Shown here: positions 7,201 to 18,129 of the stretch, piece after piece
Position numbering within the stretch: the stretch's first letter is position 1
Layout: each line of letters begins with the position of its first letter
Assembly: GCF_001463765.1 (NCBI RefSeq)
Contig: NZ_BBWK01000070.1
Span: 1 to 55,269 of the forward strand
Direction: 5' to 3'
Source: Aureimonas sp. AU4
Lineage (GTDB): Bacteria > Pseudomonadota > Alphaproteobacteria > Rhizobiales > Rhizobiaceae
Length of the DNA stretch: 55,269 nt
The notes under the pieces: model-generated
Told to the model about the DNA's origin: nothing
Seen by the model: only the letters and a program-made list of their open reading frames with translations
Databases searched by the model: none
Position numbers and translations under genes: made by a program

Positions 7201-7799
7201 GACCGTAGCGAGTCGTCTCCGATGTTTGCGATGGTCTCGCCGGCGACGATGCGCTTCTTAAGATCGCTGGTGGCCACGATGATTAGGCCTTCGCGCGCCG
7301 CGACCGCGCTTCCGAACGCCACAGTGGTTGGGGCATCCATCGGCACGCGGGTGGTGTCGAGCGCGATCCAGAAGAAGTCCGAGCCGACGCCGGTCCAGCG
7401 CAGATCGCCCGCCTGGACGCCCGACTGGAGAGCAGTTAGACCCGATACGCGCGCCTTTTAGATACGCTCCCTGCTCGTGTCGTCGGTCTGAAAGACGGTG
7501 CCGTTGAACGTGATGCCGCCCTGAATGCGACGGTCGCGCTCGGCGTCGACAAGAGCCGGCAGGTCGGCGGGATCGGTTGCGCCTGCGTCCTCGATCGGCA
7601 CGATGGCATACCCGTCGCCGTGCTTCACGACCGCCTGCATCACCGGGTCGAAGCGGCCGAAGAACATGAAGCCCAGCTCGGCTCGGCTGTCGGGCTGGTT
7701 GGCGAGATCGGTACGGGAATAGCCCTGGTCGGTGTAGGCCACGGCCAGAAGTTCCGCCGGAGCTCCGCCCTTGCGGCGGTAGAGGTCGACCGTCGTCAT
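7197..7799 (-). pseudogene. DUF4376-type phage tail protein, frameshifted
   Basis: Starts MTTVDLYRRKGGAPAEL at the ATG at 7799, which overlaps the upstream stop (ATGA). It contains LGFMFFGRFDPVMQAVVKHG and the DUF4376-like block DAERDRRIQGGITFNGTVFQ. The frame stops at TAA after DTSRERI (near 7458). Another frame supplies the remaining domain (ALQSGVQAGDLRWTGVGSD, ALDTTRVPMDAPTTVAFG, KKRIVAGETIANIG) to the TGA at 7197. One small indel next to an AAAA run explains it. DUF4376 domains occur in tail-fibre assembly or connector proteins of prophages. Confidence 0.6.
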
Positions 7800-8085
7800 G
7801 GCGTCCACACCCCTCCATAGACGGACTTCGCAAAGGCGATTGCGTCATCATACGTTGCGAAGAAGGTCAGGCAGACCATGCCTGTGCCCTCGCTGGCGCC
7901 GCTGTAGCCACCTGAGCCCGGCGGCTGCGCCAGGCTAGACGTCCGCGTCTCGCCAGCCGAACGACCGCCGCCACGACCACCTCGACCAGCTCCGACCGAG
8001 CCGGGATACTTGCCGGTTCCAGCGGCTCCCGCGCCGTTGGAGGAGGCACTGCCGCCGTTGTTCGCCGACAGAAGGGTCGTCGATC
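7796..8085 (-). pseudogene. 3' end of glycine-rich phage tail-fibre gene
   Basis: The last ~95 codons of a tail protein survive. A Gly/Ser-rich segment (NNGGSASSNGAGAAGTGKY; GAGRGGRGGGRSAGE) precedes the end MVCLTFFATYDDAIAFAK and SVYGGVWTP. Glycine-rich C-terminal domains of this kind typify tail-tip/fibre proteins. Upstream of about 8085 the tail-type sequence stops abruptly and integrase-type sequence on the other strand begins, so the N-terminal part was deleted. The stop overlaps the start of the next gene. Confidence 0.5.
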
Positions 8086-8089
8086 GGGT

Positions 8090-8848
8090 CGCTGATCCTC
8101 GTCTACTGCGCCGATCCGGAAGCTGCGTGCCGTTCTGAGCTACGGCGTCCAGCAACGCTACGCGGCCTGCGCGACAGCACGCGAGATCCTCAGCCCGATC
8201 GCGTTCGAGGCTCCGGCCCCGCGCAAGATCAAGATGGAGTTCGCGCACGCGGCGGCGATCGTCGCGAAGGCGCTTGCGATGGGGCGCCCCTCGATCGCCC
8301 TGACGCAGGCGCTGCAGTGGGACACGGCCCTGCGGCGAATCGACTTGATCGGGGAATGGGTGCCGGCAGGTGACGCTGAAGGAGGCATCGTCAGAGGGAA
8401 GACGCGCTGGCAGGGTCCGGCCGTGTCCGTCATCAGCGCGGACTACATCCTGACGATCGAAGCGACGTCGAAGACGGGCGCGGCATCGAGCCCCGACCTG
8501 AAGCACTGCCCTCTCACCATGTCGGTCCTCGAGGCGCTCAGCCTTCCGAAGATCGGCCCGCTGATCGTGTCAGAGACGACGGGACGCCCCTACCGCGAGA
8601 ACTACTACGCGCAGGACTGGCGCGAGGTCGCTCGTGCAGCCGATGTGCCCGATACGGTCTGGTCGATGGACAGCCGGGCCGGGGCGATCTCGGAAGCCGA
8701 GGCTGCGACCGACAGCGTCGATTCGGCTCGGAAGCTCGCGACGCACACGAACGCCAAGACGACGCTTCGCTACATCCGGAACGACGTCCTGGAGAGCAAC
8801 CGGTCGACCGCCATGGCGCGCGAGAGGCACCGCGCTCAGCCGCAGTGA
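8090..8848 (+). pseudogene. Tyrosine recombinase (phage integrase), C-terminal fragment
   Basis: The frame opens after a TGA at 8087 with the end of the core-binding region (KLRAVLSYGVQQRY) and goes into the catalytic domain: PSIALTQALQWDTALRRIDLIG is box I with its Arg, IEATSKTGA the beta-hairpin Lys region, WSMDSRAGAISEA a degenerate box II, and ATHTNAKTTLRYIRND the box III His and catalytic Tyr. The N-terminal DNA-binding domain is missing. Whether translation starts at the ATG at 8234 is doubtful. It resembles an alphaproteobacterial prophage integrase family and points at the tRNA-Gly 3' end 73 bp away. Probably a dead integrase marking a prophage boundary. Confidence 0.7.
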
Positions 8849-8920
8849 AACGGCAGTGACACGACCTGAAACGGGTCTGATAGCTGAACGGTGGAAAGCC
8901 TTGCCCCGTAGGGGTTTGTT

Positions 8921-8994
8921 TGGAGCGGGTAGAGGGAATCGAACCCTCGTATTCAGCTTGGAAGGCTGCTGCTCTACCATTGAGCTATACCCGC
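8921..8994 (-). tRNA. tRNA-Gly (anticodon UCC)
   Basis: A complete cloverleaf with acceptor stem GCGGGTA/TACCCGC, discriminator T as usual for Gly, encoded CCA, anticodon loop CTTCCAA and T-loop GGTTCGATTCC. Its 3' end faces the prophage remnant, making it the probable attachment site. Confidence 0.95.
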
Positions 8995-9015
8995 GCCGCG
9001 TGGCCCTGCCGGCAG

Positions 9016-9100
9016 TGGTGGAGGGAGTTGGATTTGAACCAACGTAGGCTAAGCCAACGGATTTACAGTCCGTCCCCTTTAACCGCTCGGGCATCCCTCC
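9016..9100 (-). tRNA. tRNA-Tyr (anticodon GUA)
   Basis: A class II tRNA with a long variable arm, acceptor GGAGGGA/TCCCTCC, anticodon loop CTGTAAA, T-arm GGTTCAAATCC and encoded CCA. It lies 21 bp upstream of tRNA-Gly on the same strand, so the two are probably cotranscribed. Confidence 0.95.
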
Positions 9101-9277
9101 GTACCTGCCGCAGGGCCGCTGACGCTTGTTAGCGGAACCGGAAGGCCCTTCGGCCATCCGCTTCGACCGGCGTTATGCAGAGGGCGGACGGCGGTGTCAA
9201 CACGCCCGGAAGCGATGATGCGCGTGGGTCGGCGGCGCACCTGTTCCGCAACGATGCGCGATGGGATAGGAGACGCC

Positions 9278-10126
9278 ATGAGCGACGACCGACCGACCCA
9301 TACACCCAAGGATTCCCACTACGCACGGCTGCGCCGTGCCCATCGCGACGCCAAGGGCGAGAGCCCGCGGCCCGAGCGCGCGGGCAAGAGCGCTCCCCGT
9401 CCCGGCCGGCCGGCGCCCCCGGACCGCGTCCGCCTCTACGGTCTCCACACGGTGGAGGCTGCGCTCGCCAATCCGAAGCGGCGCTGCCACCAGCTCTATG
9501 CCACCCGCAACGCGCTGACCCGGCTCGAAATCGACGCCGAAAAGGCGTCCTGCCCGGTCGAACTGGTCGAACCCCGCTTCCTCGATCAGGAACTCGGCAG
9601 CGACGCCGTGCACCAGGGCGTGATGCTGGAGGCTTCGCCCTTGGCCTCGAACGGCCTTGCGGCGGTCGGCGACGCGCGACTTGTTCTCGTGCTAGACCAG
9701 GTGACGGACCCGCAGAATGTCGGCGCGATCCTGCGCTCGGCGGTTGCGTTCGGAGCGGGCGCCGTCGTCACGACCTCGCGGCACTCGCCGCAGGAATCGG
9801 GCGTTCTGGCCAAATCGGCGTCCGGCGCGCTGGAGTTCGTGCCCTACGTCCAGATCGCGAACCTCGCCGAGGCGCTCGGCAGCCTGGAGGCGTCCGGGTT
9901 CACGACCATCGGCCTCGATTCGGCGGGAGAGGCGATTCTCGAGGAAGCGTTCCGGGGCGAACGCATCGCGCTCGTTCTCGGTTCGGAGGGCAAGGGGCTG
10001 CGTCAGAAGACGCGCGAGACCGTTCATGCGTTGGCACGTCTCGAGGTGCCCGGCGCGATCCGCTCGCTGAACGTCTCCAACGCCGCGGCGGTAGCCCTTT
10101 ACGCGGCGCGGCGCTTCATGGGCTGA
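9278..10126 (+). CDS. rlmB: 23S rRNA (guanosine-2'-O)-methyltransferase RlmB (TrmH/SpoU family)
   Basis: Methylates the 2'-O of G2251 in the 23S rRNA peptidyl-transferase region using S-adenosylmethionine. A disordered basic leader (residues 1-45) precedes the substrate-binding domain (RLYGLHTVEAALAN) and a SPOUT domain with the three knot motifs: LDQVTDPQNVGAILRSA, IALVLGSEGKGLR, and IRSLNVSNAAAVALY. I chose the ATG at 9278 because AGGAG lies 8 bases upstream; the frame is open further back but without a ribosome-binding site. The assigned residue comes from E. coli RlmB; TrmH relatives acting on tRNA are hard to separate by motif, but the N-terminal domain supports RlmB. Confidence 0.9.
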   Translation: MSDDRPTHTPKDSHYARLRRAHRDAKGESPRPERAGKSAPRPGRPAPPDRVRLYGLHTVEAALANPKRRCHQLYATRNALTRLEIDAEKASCPVELVEPRFLDQELGSDAVHQGVMLEASPLASNGLAAVGDARLVLVLDQVTDPQNVGAILRSAVAFGAGAVVTTSRHSPQESGVLAKSASGALEFVPYVQIANLAEALGSLEASGFTTIGLDSAGEAILEEAFRGERIALVLGSEGKGLRQKTRETVHALARLEVPGAIRSLNVSNAAAVALYAARRFMG

Positions 10127-10322
10127 GGTCTCGGCCGGCGGCACGCAGGACGGCCGCCGCATAGACCTCGGCGAGCGTCGGCTCGCGCGCCTCGGCCGCG
10201 TGGAGTCCCGCGGCCTGCGGCTCCATCCGGTGGAGCAGGAGAAGCTCGAAGCGGAGCTGGTTCGCCAGCTTGAGGACGGTCGCGGATTGCTGCCGTCGCG
10301 TTCGTTCCCGCTTCGTCGTCAC
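10116..10322 (-). CDS. Small hypothetical protein (68 aa)
   Basis: A frame from a GTG at 10322 (GGAACGAGC before it) reads MTTKRERTRRQQSATVLKLA, then RFELLLLHRMEPQAAGLH and LAEVYAAAVLRAAGRDLSP. It is basic at the start, mostly helical and soluble. Its end overlaps the end of rlmB tail-to-tail by 11 bases. The codon pattern is good for this genome, which favours a real gene. Family not recognised. Confidence 0.5.
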   Translation of the reverse strand: MTTKRERTRRQQSATVLKLANQLRFELLLLHRMEPQAAGLHAAEAREPTLAEVYAAAVLRAAGRDLSP

Positions 10323-10455
10323 GCTCGTTCCGTAAGAAAACGCTGGTCATTCTTCCGCCATTTATCGTAGGGCCACGAACTCGTTCCCGCCACTGCCTGC
10401 CCCACGAGGGGCGCGCCTTGCGTGTGGAGCCGAGAAACGAACCCTTGGAGGATCG

Positions 10456-10995
10456 ATGGCCGCTCTCCTCGCCTTCAGCCGGGCCGTCGACAGGCTGTCC
10501 GCCGGCTTCGCCGTCCTGGCCGATTATCTCGTTCTCTTCGCGGTGATGATCAGCGCCGGCAACGCGATCGTGCGCTACCTCTTCAACATGAGTTCCAACG
10601 GGCTTCTCGAAGTCCAATGGTACATGTTCGCTGCGATCGTCCTGCTCGGCGCCTCGTACACGCTGCGGCTCAACGAGCACGTTCGCGTCGACCTCTTCTA
10701 CTCCTCGCTCTCGCCGCGCGGTCGCCTCTTCGTCGACATCTTCGGCTTCGTGGTGCTGTTCCTGCCGGTGATCGCCTACCTCTTCACGCTGACCTGGCCG
10801 TTCTTCTGGCGCTCGTTCTCGACCGGCGAGGTATCGATGAACGCGGGCGGCCTGATCCTTTGGCCGGCCAAGCTGACGCTGCCGCTCGGCTTCGGACTCC
10901 TGTTCCTGCAGGGCCTGTCCGAACTCATCAAGCGTTTCGCGGCCCTTCGCGGCCTGATCGAACTCGAGACGCGATACGAAAAGCCGGTGCAGTAA
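10456..10995 (+). CDS. dctQ: TRAP transporter small permease (DctQ)
   Basis: A 179-residue membrane protein with four predicted spans (VLADYLVLFAVMISAGNAIV; WYMFAAIVLLGASYTL; GFVVLFLPVIAYLFTLTW; LPLGFGLLFLQGLS). The EVQWYMFAAIVLLGASYTLRLNEHVRVDL region is the DctQ signature: the W/E before span 2 and the NEHVRVD loop. DctQ scaffolds the large permease DctM in Na+-driven uptake with a periplasmic binding protein. A GGAGG lies directly upstream of the ATG. The large permease starts 26 bp downstream, so they form one operon. Confidence 0.9.
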   Translation: MAALLAFSRAVDRLSAGFAVLADYLVLFAVMISAGNAIVRYLFNMSSNGLLEVQWYMFAAIVLLGASYTLRLNEHVRVDLFYSSLSPRGRLFVDIFGFVVLFLPVIAYLFTLTWPFFWRSFSTGEVSMNAGGLILWPAKLTLPLGFGLLFLQGLSELIKRFAALRGLIELETRYEKPVQ

Positions 10996-11021
10996 GGCGC
11001 CGTCCGGGGGGAACCGACCGC

Positions 11022-12563
11022 ATGTTCGAATACGGACCGATGCCGCCGCTGATGTTCGGCGGCATGATCTTGTTTCTCATCCTCGGCTTTCCCGTCGCCT
11101 TCTCGCTGGCGGCGGTGGGGATGCTGTTCGGCGTGCTCGGCATCCTGACCGAACATTTCAGTCCCGCCCTTCTGAACGCGCTTCCGCTGCGCTTCTACGG
11201 CGTCATCTCCAACGACCTTCTCCTCGCCATCCCCTTCTTCACTTTCATGGGAGCGATCCTGGAACGGTGCGGTCTGGCGGAGGACCTTCTCGAGGGCTCG
11301 GGCCAGCTCTTCGGCCCGACGCCGGGCGGCCTCGCCTACGCCGTCATCCTGGTTGGCGCGGTGCTCGGCGCCATCACAGGCACCGTGGCGGCGTCGGTGA
11401 TCGCGATGGGCGTGGTCTCGCTACCGGTGATGATGCGTTACGGCTACGACATGCGGCTGGCGACGGGCGTCATCGCGGCGTCCGGCACGATCACGCAGGT
11501 CATTCCTCCATCGCTCGTTCTGATCATCCTGGCGGATCAGCTCGGTCGCTCGGTCGGCGACATGTATGCGGGCGCGATCGGACCCTCGTTCCTCCAGATC
11601 GCGCTGTTCCTGCTGTTCATCTTCGTGGTGTCGAAGCTGCAGCCCCACAAGATGCCGCCGCTGCCACCGGAGGCGCGCACCAAGTCCGGACGCGCGCTGC
11701 TCTGGCAGGTCGCCAAGGGCATGGTGCCCTCGCTCGCGCTGATCTTCCTCGTGCTCGGCACGATGGCGATGGGCCTTGCGACGCCGACCGAGGCCGGCGC
11801 GATGGGTTCGGTCGGCGCGCTGCTGCTCGCGGCCGGACACCGCCGCCTCTCCTGGCCTCTCATGCGCGAGGCGATGGCGATGACCATGCGCCTGACGTCG
11901 ATGGTGGTCATGATCCTGATCGGCTCGACCGTCTTCAGCCTGGTGTTCCAGGGCATGGATGGCGGCCACTGGATCGAGTACCTGCTGTCCCACATCCCGG
12001 GCGGCGTCGTCGGCTTCCTGATCTTCGTCAACGTCTTCATCTTCTTCGTGGCGTTCTTCCTCGACTTCTTCGAGATCGCCTTCATCATCGTCCCGCTGTT
12101 GGTGCCGGCGGCGAACGCCCTTGGCATCGACCTCGTCTGGTTCGGCGTCCTCCTGTGCGTGAACATGCAGACGTCGTTCATGCACCCGCCCTTCGGCTTC
12201 GCGCTCTTCTACCTGAGGGGCATCGCGCCGCCCTCGATCCGCAGCCGCGACATTTACCTCGGCGCCCTACCCTGGCTGGGCCTTCAGCTCGTGCTCGTGC
12301 TGATCCTGATCGTGTGGCCGCAGTCGGTGACCTACTTCCTGAAGAAGGAGGCGGTGGTCGACCCGGCGTCGATCCAGCTCAACGTTCCGATGCCCGGCGC
12401 GCCGGGCTCGTCGGGCTCGGCCCCGCCGCCCTTCGGCGCCCCGGCCCCTCCGTCGTTCGGTGCGCCCGCGGCACCGAGCTTCGGGGCGCCGTCCTCGCCC
12501 GCTCCGGCACCAGCGCCGGCAGCTCCCAGCTTCGGCGCCCCGCCGGCGCCAAGCTTCAACTGA
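11022..12563 (+). CDS. dctM: TRAP transporter large permease (DctM) with Pro/Ala-rich repeat tail
   Basis: The ion-coupled transport subunit, about 12 spans over residues 1-445. Family features include GFPVAFSLAAVGMLFG, the scoop-like loop before LLAIPFFTFMGAILERCGLA, GAITGTVAASVIAMG and VIPPSLVLIILADQ. The start at 11022 is the first codon after GGGGGGAACCGACCGC. Family members end about where the last span ends (YFLKKEAVVD). Here another ~65 residues follow, rich in Pro, Ala, Ser and Phe, with four FGAP units and a final PSFN. Substrate is probably a 2-oxo or other organic acid, judged from the TakP-like binding proteins next door. A strong convergent terminator follows. Confidence 0.9.
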   Translation: MFEYGPMPPLMFGGMILFLILGFPVAFSLAAVGMLFGVLGILTEHFSPALLNALPLRFYGVISNDLLLAIPFFTFMGAILERCGLAEDLLEGSGQLFGPTPGGLAYAVILVGAVLGAITGTVAASVIAMGVVSLPVMMRYGYDMRLATGVIAASGTITQVIPPSLVLIILADQLGRSVGDMYAGAIGPSFLQIALFLLFIFVVSKLQPHKMPPLPPEARTKSGRALLWQVAKGMVPSLALIFLVLGTMAMGLATPTEAGAMGSVGALLLAAGHRRLSWPLMREAMAMTMRLTSMVVMILIGSTVFSLVFQGMDGGHWIEYLLSHIPGGVVGFLIFVNVFIFFVAFFLDFFEIAFIIVPLLVPAANALGIDLVWFGVLLCVNMQTSFMHPPFGFALFYLRGIAPPSIRSRDIYLGALPWLGLQLVLVLILIVWPQSVTYFLKKEAVVDPASIQLNVPMPGAPGSSGSAPPPFGAPAPPSFGAPAAPSFGAPSSPAPAPAPAAPSFGAPPAPSFN

Positions 12564-12574
12564 CCGAACGCAAG

Positions 12575-12606
12575 AAGGGCCGGCATCAGCAAAGACGCCG
12601 GCCCTT
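12575..12606. terminator. Bidirectional terminator between dctM and the first binding-protein gene
   Basis: Perfect 10-bp stem AAGGGCCGGC/GCCGGCCCTT with a 12-base loop, followed by CCTCTTG on the plus strand and by CTTGCG on the minus strand. It lies between two converging genes. Confidence 0.7.
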
Positions 12607-12630
12607 CCTCTTGTGGAGAGGGTCTCCGGC

Positions 12631-13830
<1,200 letters not shown>

Positions 13831-13850
13831 TCACAATAGCGTGATGCCGA

Positions 13851-15083
<1,233 letters not shown>

Positions 15084-15101
15084 CTAAGGAGCGCCGGCAG
15101 T

Positions 15102-15176
15102 GCCGGTTTAGCTCAGCGGTAGAGCAGCGGTTTTGTAAACCGAAGGTCGGGGGTTCAATCCCCTCAACCGGCACCA
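15102..15176 (+). tRNA. tRNA-Thr (anticodon UGU)
   Basis: Acceptor GCCGGTT/AACCGGC, D-arm AGCTCAGCGGTAGAGC, anticodon loop TTTGTAA, T-loop GGTTCAATC and encoded CCA. It stands alone between the TRAP and sulfate loci, tail-to-tail with cysA. Confidence 0.95.
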
Positions 15177-15192
15177 GTTCCTTATCCACCAT

Positions 15193-16230
15193 TCAGGCAG
15201 TGGGAGCGAAGAGCTTCCAGTGGCGCGGCCGTAGGTTCAACACGTGGCCCTGCTCGCCGGGGTCCGTCGGCGACAATTCGACCTCGATGCGTCCCTCGCC
15301 TCCGTCGAGCTCGAGTTCCGCGATCCGGCTGCCATGCGAACGACGCGAAAGTGCGATCGTGCCGCGCACGCCCGGCGCCTCGGCGGGCACGACGTCGAGG
15401 TCGTGCGGACGCACGAAAAGCGTCCAGCGTCCGTCGTGCTCGTCGGTCCGCCCGATCACGGCGCCGCGATAGCCGATCTCCCCGCCCCGCACCTCGACCG
15501 GCAGCCGGTTCGACTGGCCGATGAACGAGTAGACGAAGGGGCTTTCGGGCCGGTCGTAGATGTCGTCAGCACTGCCGACCTGCTCGATATGGCCCTGGCT
15601 CATGACGACGACGCGGTCGGCGAGTTCCACCGCCTCCTCCTGATCGTGCGTCACGAACACCGTCGTATGCCCGGTGCGGTCGTGCAACTCGCGAAGCCAG
15701 CGGCGCAGATCCTTGCGGACCTTCGCGTCGAGCGCGCCGAAGGGTTCGTCGAGGAGAAGGACGCGCGGCTCGATCGCGAGAGCGCGGGCGAGCGCGACGC
15801 GCTGGCGCTGACCGCCGGAGAGCTGGGCGGGGTAGCGGTTGCCGAGACCGGGGAGTTGCACGAGTTCGAGGAGTTCCTCCGCGCGGCGCCGGATCTCGGC
15901 CTTGGGCGGCCGCGTGTCGCCCTTTCGCACGCGCAGGCCGAAACCGATATTGTCGGCCACCGTCATGTGACGGAACAGGGCGTAGTGCTGGAACACGAAG
16001 CCGACGTTGCGTTCCTGCACGCTCTTGGCCGAGGCGTCCTCGTCGCCGAAGAGGATCTGGCCGCCGCTCGGGAACTCGAGACCGGCGATCAGACGCAGGA
16101 GCGTCGTCTTGCCGGAGCCCGACGGCCCGAGCAGGGCGATCAGCTCGCCCGAACGGATGTCGAGCGACACGTCGTGCAACGCGGCGAACCCGTCGAATTC
16201 CTTGCGGATGTTGCGAACGCGAATATCCAT
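15193..16230 (-). CDS. cysA: Sulfate/thiosulfate ABC transporter ATP-binding protein CysA
   Basis: Energises sulfate import in the CysTWA-Sbp complex. Walker A is GPSGSGKTT (Lys41), Q-loop in FVFQHYALF, signature [15 protein letters not shown], Walker [14 protein letters not shown]-loop [13 protein letters not shown]. The C-terminal ~100 residues form the TOBE/regulatory region typical of CysA ([24 protein letters not shown]). At 345 residues it has normal length. It lies 12 bp after cysW as the last gene of the operon sbp-cysT-cysW-cysA. Confidence 0.95.
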   Translation of the reverse strand: MDIRVRNIRKEFDGFAALHDVSLDIRSGELIALLGPSGSGKTTLLRLIAGLEFPSGGQILFGDEDASAKSVQERNVGFVFQHYALFRHMTVADNIGFGLRVRKGDTRPPKAEIRRRAEELLELVQLPGLGNRYPAQLSGGQRQRVALARALAIEPRVLLLDEPFGALDAKVRKDLRRWLRELHDRTGHTTVFVTHDQEEAVELADRVVVMSQGHIEQVGSADDIYDRPESPFVYSFIGQSNRLPVEVRGGEIGYRGAVIGRTDEHDGRWTLFVRPHDLDVVPAEAPGVRGTIALSRRSHGSRIAELELDGGEGRIEVELSPTDPGEQGHVLNLRPRHWKLFAPTA

Positions 16231-16242
16231 CGGTGATGATTC

Positions 16243-17142
16243 CTAGTGGCCGCCACGCGTCGCCTTGATCTCGCCGGCGTAGCGCCATTCGAGGAAGGTT
16301 TTCAGGCAGAGCGTGAGAAGCGCGAGCAGCGCGAGCAGCGTCGCCACCGCGAAGGCGGCCGAGAAGGCATACTCGTTGTAAAGGATTTCCACCTGCAGCG
16401 GCATCGTGTTGGTCTCGCCCCGGATCTTGCCGGAGATCACCGCCACCGCGCCGAATTCGCCCATGGCGCGCGCGTTGCACAGGAGAACGCCGTAGAGGAG
16501 CGCCCATTTCACGTTGGGCAGCGTCACGAGGAAGAAGGTGCGCCAACCGTCGGCACCCAGCGAGATCGCCGCCTCCTCGTCGCCGGTTCCCTGCTCCTGC
16601 ATGAGCGGGATCAGTTCACGCGCCACGAACGGCAAGGTCACGAAGGTCGTGGCCAGCACCATGCCGGGCACCGCGAAGACGACCTTGAGGCCGATCGCCT
16701 GCGCAAGCGGCGTCAGATAGCCCTGCGCCCCGAAGAGCAGGACGAAGACCATGCCCGCGATCACGGGCGAGACCGAGAAAGGCAGATCGATCAGCGTGAC
16801 CAGGAAGGCCTTGCCGCGAAACTCGAACTTCGCGATCGCCCAGGCCGCCGCCACGCCGAACACGAGGTTGAGCGGCACCGCGAAGGCGGCGACCGTCAGG
16901 GTCAGGCGCACGGCCGCCTGGGTGTCAGGCTCCTTGAGCGCCTCGACATAGGTCGAGATGCCGTTGCGCAGAGCCTCCGTGAAGACAGCGACGAGCGGCA
17001 GGAAGAGGACGAGAAGGAGGAAGACGAGGGCAACGCCGATCAGCAGCGCCCGGACGATCGGCCTCTCGGTCGTCACCTCGCGCCGCGCCACGCGCGGCGC
17101 CTCGGCCGCCTTCGTCTCGTCGAGGGTCGCGTCAAGCGCCAT
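16243..17142 (-). CDS. cysW: Sulfate ABC transporter permease CysW
   Basis: A 299-residue inner-membrane permease with a cytoplasmic N-terminal stretch and six spans. The EAA loop that docks on CysA is DEEAAISLGADGWRTFF, and PFSVSPVIAGMVFVLLFG is characteristic of CysW. The start codon overlaps the end of cysT by 11 bases, indicating translational coupling. It pairs with CysT to form the sulfate channel. Confidence 0.95.
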   Translation of the reverse strand: MALDATLDETKAAEAPRVARREVTTERPIVRALLIGVALVFLLLVLFLPLVAVFTEALRNGISTYVEALKEPDTQAAVRLTLTVAAFAVPLNLVFGVAAAWAIAKFEFRGKAFLVTLIDLPFSVSPVIAGMVFVLLFGAQGYLTPLAQAIGLKVVFAVPGMVLATTFVTLPFVARELIPLMQEQGTGDEEAAISLGADGWRTFFLVTLPNVKWALLYGVLLCNARAMGEFGAVAVISGKIRGETNTMPLQVEILYNEYAFSAAFAVATLLALLALLTLCLKTFLEWRYAGEIKATRGGH

Positions 17143-18022
17143 GTCCGGTCCTCCGGCGGCTCCAGGCCTGAACGAGATTGATCACCAGAAGCAGGGTGAA
17201 GGAGATGAGGAGCATCATCATGGCGACGGCTGTCGCCCCGCCGTAGTTGAATTCCTCCAGCCGGATGACGATGAGCAGCGGCGCGATTTCCGACACGAAG
17301 GGGATGTTGCCGGCGATGAAGATCACCGATCCGTACTCGCCGACGGAGCGCGCGAGCGCCAGCGCGAAGCCGGTGGTGAGCGCGGGCAGGACGGCCGGCA
17401 GCACGACCTGGAACACGGTCTGGAAGCGGTTCGCGCCGAGCGTGGCCGCCGCCTGCTCGATCTCGGGATCGATCTCCTCCAGAACCGGCTGCACCGTGCG
17501 CACCACGAAGGGCAGCGACACGAAGACGAGCGCGATCACGATGCCGAGCGGCGTATAGGCGATGCGCAGCCCCTTCTCCCCGAACAGCGGCCCGAAGACG
17601 CCGCTCGGCGCAAAGAGCTGCCCGACCCAGCCGTTGGGCGCGTAGAGCGTCGTGAGCGCGATGCCCGCGACCGCCGTCGGCAGCGCGAAGGGCAGGTCGA
17701 TCGCCGCGTCCACGAAGCGCCGGCCGGGAAAGCGGTACCGCACGAGGACCCAGGCGATCAGAAGACCGAACACGGCGTTGACGCAGGCGGCGAGGAAGGC
17801 CGTGCCGAAGGAAAGCCTCAGCGCCGACAGGACACGCCGGTCCGTCGCGAGCGCCCAGAGCTGATCGCCGCCGATGCCCCCTGCCCGAAGAGCGAGGGCC
17901 CCGAGGGGAATCAGCACGAACAGGCCGAGATAGGCGAGCGTGAAGCCGAACGAGAGGCCGAAGCCCGGCACCACGCTCGGTCGGCGAAACAGGATGCGCG
18001 GCCTGGCGGCGCTGACAGCCAT
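17132..18022 (-). CDS. cysT: Sulfate ABC transporter permease CysT (CysU)
   Basis: The 296-residue partner permease of CysW. It has six spans and the EAA loop DPEIEQAAATLGANRFQTVF; AIDLPFALPTAVAGIALTTLYA is a CysT hallmark. The ATG at 18022 (MAVSAARPR) is preceded by AGGACC; an earlier ATG at 18052 gives ten extra polar residues and has no better site. It follows sbp by about 107 bp, a longer gap than elsewhere in the operon, so relative expression may differ. Confidence 0.95.
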   Translation of the reverse strand: MAVSAARPRILFRRPSVVPGFGLSFGFTLAYLGLFVLIPLGALALRAGGIGGDQLWALATDRRVLSALRLSFGTAFLAACVNAVFGLLIAWVLVRYRFPGRRFVDAAIDLPFALPTAVAGIALTTLYAPNGWVGQLFAPSGVFGPLFGEKGLRIAYTPLGIVIALVFVSLPFVVRTVQPVLEEIDPEIEQAAATLGANRFQTVFQVVLPAVLPALTTGFALALARSVGEYGSVIFIAGNIPFVSEIAPLLIVIRLEEFNYGGATAVAMMMLLISFTLLLVINLVQAWSRRRTGHGA

Positions 18023-18129
18023 TCGTTGGTCCTGCACGTGAGAACGGCCCATGCCTCGCGGCGGGCCGACAGAAAGCTAGCGCGCCGACGCCAGGGCGTC
18101 GACGCGCGGACGGCGATCAGCGGATCGCG

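Noticed and set aside
8090-8848. Functional integrase
   Set aside because: The N-terminal DNA-binding part is absent and the open frame begins after a stop at the junction with a truncated tail gene.
1-8850. Gene transfer agent instead of a prophage remnant
   Set aside because: No GTA-type capsid, portal or terminase gene is present, and an integrase fragment with a tRNA site fits an integrated phage.
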